From: SM1-73 sp964588305
Lineage (GTDB): Bacteria; Zixibacteria; MSB-5A5; SM1-73
DNA: 21,221 nucleotides
Assembly: GCA_964588305.1 (NCBI GenBank)
Contig: CAZPOP010000038.1
Location: 1 to 21,221, forward strand
Reading direction: 5' to 3'
In this document: positions 7,783 through 12,784 of the stretch, one piece after another
Layout: each line of letters starts with the position of its first letter
Numbering within the stretch: the stretch's first letter is position 1
The notes under the pieces: model-generated
Told to the model about the DNA's origin: nothing
The model's input: only the letters and a program-made list of their open reading frames with translations
Database searches by the model: none
Program-made: the position numbers and the translations under genes

Positions 7783-7806
7783 ATCAGCGGCACTTCAAAT
7801 ACTAGC

Positions 7807-9651
7807 CTATAACCTCTCCAAAGCGTCCTTGGGATATATGTCCAAAGCGATCATCCATTCCTTCAGTTTCTGAACCCTGGTCTTATCGTCGCCAGGCAAG
7901 TTAAACGGCCTTCCGCGGCAGTCGATCACTATTCCAGTGACTCCTCCGTGAAGGGTCGTCTCCATCTTGCTACCCCTTCCTGCTCCCACATCAAAACCCC
8001 GATGTGGATCCAGGTCTGCCTTGCAGGTCAAGGGAACACCTGTCTTCTCATCTGTTCCCAGAGGGATCCTTCTTATTTCCCCGTATTTTACAGAACCTTC
8101 GAGGGTTTTCCCATCGGGCATGGCGAACTCATATCTTAGAACTTCTCTCTCCTCTTTGGATTCACCAACCGGCGCGATACATGTGCCCAGGTGAATCAAA
8201 CAATCCTTATCAAAGACTTCCGTGGCCGCCTTGGGGTGAACGGTTGACAGAACTCCCAATTGCGGCATCATGAAGATGGAATCGACCGCCAACCCGGTTA
8301 TTCCTTCGGGAAGGAACCCGTCGATAAGCATCAGGGCCGCCTGCTGTCTTCTGGGCGCGTGGGAAAGCACCCCGCCTGAACCGACGAGCATGTCCAAACT
8401 CATCATGTTAACCAAAGTCTGCCCACCGGCCACCTGCTCGAAAGCATCCGCAATGGTCCTCTGCTGCTGGATTCCCTTCAGCTCGGTAGCAAAGGATTTG
8501 TGTTGAACGAAAGCCAGCCTTAAGGCCTCCTTGGCTATAGCCTGCTCAAAGATGAGTTCCTCCATCATCTGAGGAATGGTGGTGGGGCGGATCATCTTGT
8601 TTTTGATTCTATTTCTCAAATCTTTTTCGTCCATATGAAATGGAACCCATCTCATCACATTTTCCAATCCTGCCTCTGCAAAGACATTGGATACCGAATA
8701 ACTCATACCTAAATTGGCGCTGACCGTTCGATTGAAAACCCCCTTAAAGACCGAAAAGATGTCCGTGGTAGCTCCTCCGATGTCCACACCCACCGCCTCG
8801 ATTCCCCCCTGATCTGCAATGGTCTTGATGCAAAGTCCTACCGCACCGGGCGTGGGCATGATGGGAGCATCGGTCCAGGTCATGAGTTTCTTGTATCCGG
8901 GAGCCTGTGCCATCACATGTTCCATGAACAGATCATGAATCTTCTCACGGGCAGGAAGAAGGTTCTCCCTTTCCAAAACCGGTCTTAGGTTGTCCACGAT
9001 GTCCAAGTCCACCTTTCCCTCCAGGGTCTCCTTGATCGATTCCCTGGCATTGACGTTGCCCGCATAGATGATGGGAAGCTTATATCCAATCCCCAGTCTG
9101 GGCTTGGGATCAGCGGCCGAGATCAACTCAGCGATCTCCACCACGTGAGTGGTGGTTCCGCCGTCTATGCCGCCGGACAGAAGGATCATGTCTGGTCTCA
9201 ATTGTCTTATCCTCTGAATCTGCTCATGCGGAAGCCTTTTGTCGTTTGACGCAATCACATCCATCACAATCGCCCCTGCGCCCAAAGCGGCCCGTTCGGC
9301 GGACTCAGCGGTCATGCTTCGCACCACACCAGCCACCATCATCTGCAAGCCTCCGCCAGCCGAGGAGGTGGAGATATAGAGATCCGTTCCCTCGTTGTCT
9401 TTGGCTGGAGAGATGATCTTTCCATTCTCATCCAACAGTTTTCTTCCGGTCAACTCCTCCACCTCGCCCACTGCGTTTAAGACCCCCATGGTGACGTCTT
9501 CAAAAGGAGCCTCCACCGTGGTGGGCGCCTCTCCCCTCACGAGCAACCGATATTCATCCCCCTTTTTCTCAATCAAGATAGCTTTAGTGGTGGTGCTACC
9601 GCAATCGGTAGCTAAGATTATGTTGATATCTTCCGGTTTTAGATCTTTCAT
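7807..9651 (-). CDS. MutL/GlmL-family ATPase (actin/Hsp70 fold), probably serving the downstream membrane cassette
   Basis: This 614-residue protein has the actin/Hsp70/acetate-kinase nucleotide-binding fold of the glutamate mutase MutL (GlmL) family. Phosphate-1 motif: ATDCGSTTTKA (residues 14-24). Family block: STSSAGGGLQMMVAGVVRSM (94-113). A further motif, LLSGGIDGGTTTH, spans 157-169. Phosphate-2 motif: VGVDIGGATTDIFS (287-300). Adenosine-type motif: LVGSGGVLSHAP (422-433). GlmL proteins of clostridia are about 460 residues; here about 120 extra C-terminal residues (500-614) include DPHRGFDVGAGRG and GGVTGIVIDCRGRP. No B12 mutase subunit (GlmS/GlmE or similar) lies in the window. The downstream genes are the 375-residue protein and the membrane cassette, so a role as ATPase for that complex is more likely than mutase repair; this is inference. 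The start has AGGGAGC upstream. Confidence 0.9.
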   Translation of the reverse strand: MKDLKPEDINIILATDCGSTTTKAILIEKKGDEYRLLVRGEAPTTVEAPFEDVTMGVLNAVGEVEELTGRKLLDENGKIISPAKDNEGTDLYISTSSAGGGLQMMVAGVVRSMTAESAERAALGAGAIVMDVIASNDKRLPHEQIQRIRQLRPDMILLSGGIDGGTTTHVVEIAELISAADPKPRLGIGYKLPIIYAGNVNARESIKETLEGKVDLDIVDNLRPVLERENLLPAREKIHDLFMEHVMAQAPGYKKLMTWTDAPIMPTPGAVGLCIKTIADQGGIEAVGVDIGGATTDIFSVFKGVFNRTVSANLGMSYSVSNVFAEAGLENVMRWVPFHMDEKDLRNRIKNKMIRPTTIPQMMEELIFEQAIAKEALRLAFVQHKSFATELKGIQQQRTIADAFEQVAGGQTLVNMMSLDMLVGSGGVLSHAPRRQQAALMLIDGFLPEGITGLAVDSIFMMPQLGVLSTVHPKAATEVFDKDCLIHLGTCIAPVGESKEEREVLRYEFAMPDGKTLEGSVKYGEIRRIPLGTDEKTGVPLTCKADLDPHRGFDVGAGRGSKMETTLHGGVTGIVIDCRGRPFNLPGDDKTRVQKLKEWMIALDIYPKDALERL

Positions 9652-9721
9652 AGTGCTCCCTTTATAACTGTACTATTCTTTTTTACGCAGCGTCACGGTT
9701 TATCCCTAACGTTCTTTTCGT

Positions 9722-9771
9722 CCGCATAAAGCGGAGCCTTCACGGCTCCGCACAGAGGCATAAAGCCTCTG
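9722..9771. repeat. Cluster of three short hairpins, two sharing an ATAAA loop
   Basis: CCGC-ATAAA-GCGG (9722-9734), GCGGAGCC-TTCAC-GGCTCCGC (9731-9751) and CAGAGGC-ATAAA-GCCTCTG (9753-9771) follow one another. The first two share their GCGG arm and so cannot form together. GCATAAAGC occurs twice (9724-9732 and 9758-9766). There is no T-run after any stem, so it is not a simple terminator. It looks like a dispersed palindromic repeat in the gap between the lysin gene and the ATPase gene. Confidence 0.6.
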
Positions 9772-9795
9772 CTACGCGGGATGGTGATTGATTTC

Positions 9796-9863
9796 GTAGG
9801 TCGAGCATGGCGAAGCCTGCTCGACATCTTTTTGTCAAGCACTTTCTAAGATGCTTGACCTAC
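9796..9863. repeat. REPIN-like element: two inverted 30-nt hairpins with compensatory changes
   Basis: Copy 1 (9796-9825, plus) and copy 2 (9834-9863, minus) are homologous 30-nt units facing each other across 8 nt. Each starts GTAGGTC and folds into an 8-bp stem, a one-base bulge, a 3-bp upper stem and a 3-nt loop. They differ in four paired positions: one G-C to A-T in the lower stem, and all three upper-stem pairs (GGC/GCC against CTT/AAG). Every change is matched on the other side of the stem, so pairing is kept. Paired inverted REPs of this kind are known as REPINs. No REP-associated tyrosine transposase (RAYT) gene is in the window. Confidence 0.75.
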
Positions 9864-9875
9864 AGCAATTCTCAC

Positions 9876-10595
9876 TCACCTTACGGTGCAATACTGAAAA
9901 TGCATGGCATCCGGGTAGGACCAATCTCCACCCCAGACGAAGCCAACATCTTTAAAGCATTGAACAAACTCTTGGGTCATTTCAAAATCTCTTTGCCCAA
10001 AGGCATTCCAGGGGGCGTTCAAATCGATGGCGATTCCCCAGGAATGGGTTGACCAGGTGTTACCTCCTCTTTTCAGACGCGGACTGTAGCAACCGTCAAA
10101 GGTCTTTAATTGCCCGGCAAATCCGCGCGCAACTACATTCCTGAAAGCCATCTGAAACTTTGGCACCACCAGACGATGGCAGGTAAACCCGAACCAATTG
10201 CTGTGCATAAGAGCTTTGTCATCGGGGGATAGCCAGCCGAAGTAAACGTCTCTCAAAGCCTCTTTCCAGGCCGACAGGTCACACCTGGCGAGATTCTGCT
10301 CATTCCAGCCAGCCAGACGGAAATCACCGAATATGTCAAAACAAAACTGCTCGGGCGGGGGTTCGTTCAGCACCGGGAACATGTCCGGAACCGGCTCATC
10401 AAACAGGGCGTGCCAGGTTTGATTGCCCACTACTCCATCCACATCCAGTCTTCTGTTCTGCTGGAATTTCAGTACTGCGGCCTCGGTGCGTGGACCGAAA
10501 ACCCCGTCCACGGAACCCACGTCATAGCCCAATTGACTCAGTTTCTCTTGCAGAGCTCTGACCAGACTTCCTTGGCTTCCTCTGGAAAGAAACAT
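9876..10595 (-). CDS. Peptidoglycan-binding plus M15 metallopeptidase protein (lysin-like)
   Basis: This 239-residue protein has a peptidoglycan-binding domain (PG_binding_1 type) at about residues 5-66, with LVRALQEKLSQLGYD, DGVFGPRTEAAVLKFQ and DGVVGNQTWHAL. The second half is a zinc DD/LD-peptidase domain of the M15 type. H184 and D191 lie in STHSWGIAIDLN, and D229 with H232 in PDAMHFQ, giving the expected H-x6-D and DxxH pattern. It should cleave peptide stems of peptidoglycan. No signal peptide is visible at the N-terminus, as in many phage endolysins, so export would need another route. Palindromic repeats lie on both sides (9722-9863 and 10686-10739), which fits an acquired gene. The ribosome site is weak. 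Confidence 0.88.
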   Translation of the reverse strand: MFLSRGSQGSLVRALQEKLSQLGYDVGSVDGVFGPRTEAAVLKFQQNRRLDVDGVVGNQTWHALFDEPVPDMFPVLNEPPPEQFCFDIFGDFRLAGWNEQNLARCDLSAWKEALRDVYFGWLSPDDKALMHSNWFGFTCHRLVVPKFQMAFRNVVARGFAGQLKTFDGCYSPRLKRGGNTWSTHSWGIAIDLNAPWNAFGQRDFEMTQEFVQCFKDVGFVWGGDWSYPDAMHFQYCTVR

Positions 10596-10637
10596 AGCTT
10601 TGCTTTCTACTAAATCAGAGTTAATAGCTCTTCTATC

Positions 10638-10671
10638 TGTGTCGAAACCTCAGAGTTTGTGTCGCAACCCT
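10638..10671. repeat. Imperfect direct repeat of a TGTGTCG(A/C)AACC unit
   Basis: TGTGTCGAAACCT (10638-10650) and TGTGTCGCAACCCT (10658-10671) lie 7 nt apart in the gap upstream of the lysin-like gene. They adjoin the hairpin repeat at 10686-10739. They may be part of one composite dispersed repeat, or binding sites in the promoter region of the lysin gene. Confidence 0.4.
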
Positions 10672-10685
10672 AAAAAACACCTAGT

Positions 10686-10739
10686 TGCCATTCTGAACGA
10701 AGCCCTGCACCATCTGGTGCGGGGCGAAGCGACGAATCC
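10686..10739. repeat. Dispersed-repeat-like element with central 10-bp hairpin
   Basis: CATTCTGAACGAAGC (10689-10703) and GGCGAAGCGACGAATCC (10723-10739) resemble the widespread CATTCTGAGCGAAGCGAAGAATC-type intergenic repeat. Here that repeat is split by a hairpin at 10702-10725 (GCCC-T-GCACC, loop ATCT, GGTGC-G-GGGC; nine Watson-Crick pairs and one G-U). The element lies between the DJ-1 lipoprotein gene and the lysin-like gene. The likeness to a known repeat is from memory, not from a search. Confidence 0.5.
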
Positions 10740-10773
10740 AACAATCGCAATAAGCTGCAAATCGGAGGGTGCC

Positions 10774-11409
10774 TCATTCCATCAGTGCCTGGGCTATGGC
10801 GTTTCCGAACTCCTCGGCGGCTTGAGGCCTACTGGCGGTAATGATTTTACCATCCCTTTCCACGTCTTTGCCAGTGTATTCCGCTCCTTTGTCTTTCAAA
10901 CTCTGAGCCTCAGAGCTATACACGGTCGCTTTTTTGCCCACAAGGATTCCGGCATTGGCCAGGGTCACGGGCGCGATACAGATGGCACCCACAATCTTGT
11001 TTTCCTTTATCGCCCCCTTCAACGTGGAGTGTACGGAGGAGTCCTCGAAGTAATGGGTTGCTCCAGTTCCTCCCACCAATATGATGGCATCCCAATCTTC
11101 CGGTTTGATCTCGCTGGCCAACATATCAGGCTTCACCTCCGCTCCCAACATCCCCTTGGCCGTTTCCAAAGAAGCACAAGCGACCGTAACCGCTGCACCC
11201 TTTTCGGTCAGGACCCTTTTGGGCTGGAGGAGTTCTTCATCCCGGAAGTTCTGGGGGGCAATGATCATCACTACTTTTCTGCCGGTCAGAACCTTCTCTT
11301 CAGTTACTTCTTGCTCCGGTACCTGAACCTCTCCCTTCTTTTCTTTGCAGCCCGCAAAGAGCGCAATTACTGCCGCCAACATGGTTGCAGCTAAAAAGAA
11401 CCTTCTCAT
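10774..11409 (-). CDS. DJ-1/PfpI-family protein carried as a lipoprotein
   Basis: This 211-residue protein starts with a lipoprotein signal peptide (MRRFFLAATMLAAVIALFAG) followed by C21, so it should be lipidated and membrane-anchored outside the cytoplasm. A short charged linker (22-42) leads to a DJ-1/PfpI domain (about 43-210). Its features are KVVMIIAPQNFRDEEL with the conserved acidic pair E58/E59, AIILVGGTGATHYF, and the nucleophile elbow GAICIAP with C144. Families with this elbow include proteases, chaperones and deglycases/glyoxalases; the substrate here is unknown. DJ-1 proteins are mostly cytosolic, so the lipobox is unusual. The ATG has an AGGGGGATC ribosome site. A palindrome at 11444-11463 lies 35-54 nt upstream and may be an operator. 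Confidence 0.9.
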   Translation of the reverse strand: MRRFFLAATMLAAVIALFAGCKEKKGEVQVPEQEVTEEKVLTGRKVVMIIAPQNFRDEELLQPKRVLTEKGAAVTVACASLETAKGMLGAEVKPDMLASEIKPEDWDAIILVGGTGATHYFEDSSVHSTLKGAIKENKIVGAICIAPVTLANAGILVGKKATVYSSEAQSLKDKGAEYTGKDVERDGKIITASRPQAAEEFGNAIAQALME

Positions 11410-11443
11410 TTGATCCCCCTATAATTCTATGCCGTTAACTTCT

Positions 11444-11463
11444 TGACAGGTCTATTCCTGTCA
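11444..11463. promoter_or_regulatory. Perfect inverted repeat upstream of the DJ-1 lipoprotein gene
   Basis: TGACAGG and CCTGTCA are perfect inverted copies separated by 6 nt. The site lies 35-54 nt upstream of the start codon, about where a -35 region would fall. This fits an operator for a dimeric regulator, or an RNA hairpin in the leader. No T-run follows, so it is not a terminator. Confidence 0.45.
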
Positions 11464-11512
11464 CATATCTGGTCTCGGGCAAGAGACGCTCAAGACGCCT
11501 TTGTCGCCCTTA

Positions 11513-11932
11513 CTATCTGCCGATGAGAATATATCTTACCTTCTCCTTGAAGGTCTTTTCCCTCCAGTCTTTTTTCGTTTTAGCTTTTCTCTCTTCTTTT
11601 AATGCTTTTTCTTTCGCCTGTGCCCCCACGTCGAGCTGCTCTATTTTTTGCAGAAGCTTTTCAACGGTCCCCCTCTCTTCCATCATTTTTCTGAACTCAT
11701 CATAGTCTTTCCAGGAGAAGACGGCGTGGACAAAGGGTTCAAAGAAGGCCATCATTTGACTTCCGACGTAATTCAATGGCTTCACCGATTCTAAGAACAG
11801 GATGGCGGGCACCGACATCTTCCAGTGAACCACCTTTTGGGCAATCTTGGCTAAGATCTCCTCTTGCTGAGGAGTTAGCCCCTCGTTTTCCTTATCCCTT
11901 GAACTCAAGGAGAACATATGTCTGAAAGCCAT
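11513..11932 (-). CDS. Conserved-looking soluble protein of unknown function
   Basis: This 139-residue protein has no signal peptide. The middle (VPAILFLESVKPLNYVGSQM, then FFEPFVHAVF) is hydrophobic but short and proline-broken, and may lie against the membrane rather than cross it. The C-terminal 50 residues are highly charged and helical (KALKEERKAKTKKDWREK), probably a coiled coil. It starts 28 nt after the gene at 11961-12371 behind a strong GGGGAGGTGATC ribosome site, so it belongs to the small operon begun at 12689. I recognise no named family. Confidence 0.8.
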   Translation of the reverse strand: MAFRHMFSLSSRDKENEGLTPQQEEILAKIAQKVVHWKMSVPAILFLESVKPLNYVGSQMMAFFEPFVHAVFSWKDYDEFRKMMEERGTVEKLLQKIEQLDVGAQAKEKALKEERKAKTKKDWREKTFKEKVRYILIGR

Positions 11933-11960
11933 CGAAGATCACCTCCCCGATCGGTCTCCG

Positions 11961-12371
11961 TCATTTCTGGATCTTTGACTTCACGAAATCGATTACTTCT
12001 TCTTTATTTTGATTGAATCTCACGTAAAGCCCCCTGAAATTCTCCAATCTGGACGGCCTCTCAAAGGGAGAAAGCAAGACTCCATTTTTGTCCGCATAGA
12101 ATGACCGAAACGCGATCCATTCCTTCTCTTTGGTATTGAAGAAGAATTTCACCTTGACTTTCTTCTCATCCAACTGGTAATGCGTGGGCAAAAAGAATGG
12201 CGAGAGAGAACCCAACATAATCACCACTGAGAGCATGGTTAGAAGAAGACTGAAGGTGGTGACGTAAACTAAAAACCAGACAGCCAACAAAAATGTGATG
12301 ACCAAGATAGAAATCTTGGTGCTCCTTTTCATTGGATGGATTGACCACCTCAGAACAGCTTCATCAAACAT
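11961..12371 (-). CDS. Small membrane protein, possibly with a PH-like cytoplasmic domain
   Basis: This protein of up to 136 residues has two adjacent membrane segments (about residues 20-38 and 40-60). A basic and aromatic-rich domain follows (YQLDEKKVKVKFFFNTKEKE, GVLLSPFERPSRLENFRGLY), recalling small bacterial PH-like membrane proteins. The ATG at 12371 has only a weak CGGAG site. A second ATG at 12332 (MKRSTKIS) has GAGGTGG 12 nt upstream and would give 123 residues; I cannot decide between them. It lies between two genes of unknown function in one probable operon. Confidence 0.75.
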   Translation of the reverse strand: MFDEAVLRWSIHPMKRSTKISILVITFLLAVWFLVYVTTFSLLLTMLSVVIMLGSLSPFFLPTHYQLDEKKVKVKFFFNTKEKEWIAFRSFYADKNGVLLSPFERPSRLENFRGLYVRFNQNKEEVIDFVKSKIQK

Positions 12372-12458
12372 GCCAAACTCCGCTTAACTCATCCTCGCAA
12401 GCCTAAGGCTTCACACCTTGAACAGATCGAGTCCATAATCGAGGGCAGGGAAAGATCG

Positions 12459-12689
12459 TCACTTGCCGGTAGCGGTCAAGTCTCCCGGCGATCTATACCT
12501 TTCCTTTCGCAACTGCTCCATCTCTTTCAGAAGTTCCTCAGGCTTGAAGATCTCCTTTTTCACCAGAAGCCTCACCAAAGCCTCTTGAGCCAGGTTATTG
12601 GAAAGGCAGAGCTCCTCATAGGTCACCTCCCGCTCCTGGTCTCCCAGCACGATCTTCAGCGCGATCCTTTTTTCCTTTTCCTCGGCCAA
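12459..12689 (-). CDS. Small soluble protein of unknown function, TTG start
   Basis: This 76-residue charged protein (IALKIVLGDQEREVTYEELC, ending in a helical EELLKEMEQLRKER stretch) has no export signal. The start codon is TTG at 12689, with GAGGAAA a few nt upstream and no better ATG. It is the first gene after a near-consensus promoter whose start point would be near 12719, leaving a leader of about 30 nt. The two following genes also have unknown functions and lie in the same direction. No family is recognised. Confidence 0.72.
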   Translation of the reverse strand: MAEEKEKRIALKIVLGDQEREVTYEELCLSNNLAQEALVRLLVKKEIFKPEELLKEMEQLRKERYRSPGDLTATGK

Positions 12690-12725
12690 GTTATTTCCTC
12701 ATGCTTTAAACTTCATTCACATATA

Positions 12726-12753
12726 ATTATACTTCAATTATCAGATTTATCAA
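12726..12753 (-). promoter_or_regulatory. Near-consensus sigma-70 promoter for the 12689-11513 gene group
   Basis: On the minus strand, TTGATA (12753-12748) and a consensus TATAAT (12731-12726) are separated by 16 nt in an AT-rich stretch just after the stop of the gene at 12785-14548. The match is 5/6 and 6/6. Transcription would start about 30 nt before the TTG start codon of the 76-residue gene. Confidence 0.7.
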
Positions 12754-12784
12754 CAGTTTTTTCTTCTGGGTGCCCTTTGAGAAC

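Noticed and set aside
7807..9651. Glutamate mutase operon
   Set aside because: Only the MutL/GlmL-type ATPase is present. No GlmS, GlmE or methylaspartate ammonia-lyase gene is near, and the neighbours are membrane proteins.
10600..11394. Long plus-strand open frame (264 codons) opposite the DJ-1 lipoprotein gene
   Set aside because: It lies antisense to a gene with a clear family signature, lipobox and ribosome site. Its translation is rich in Arg, His, Gly and Ser with no domain, as expected for a mirror frame.
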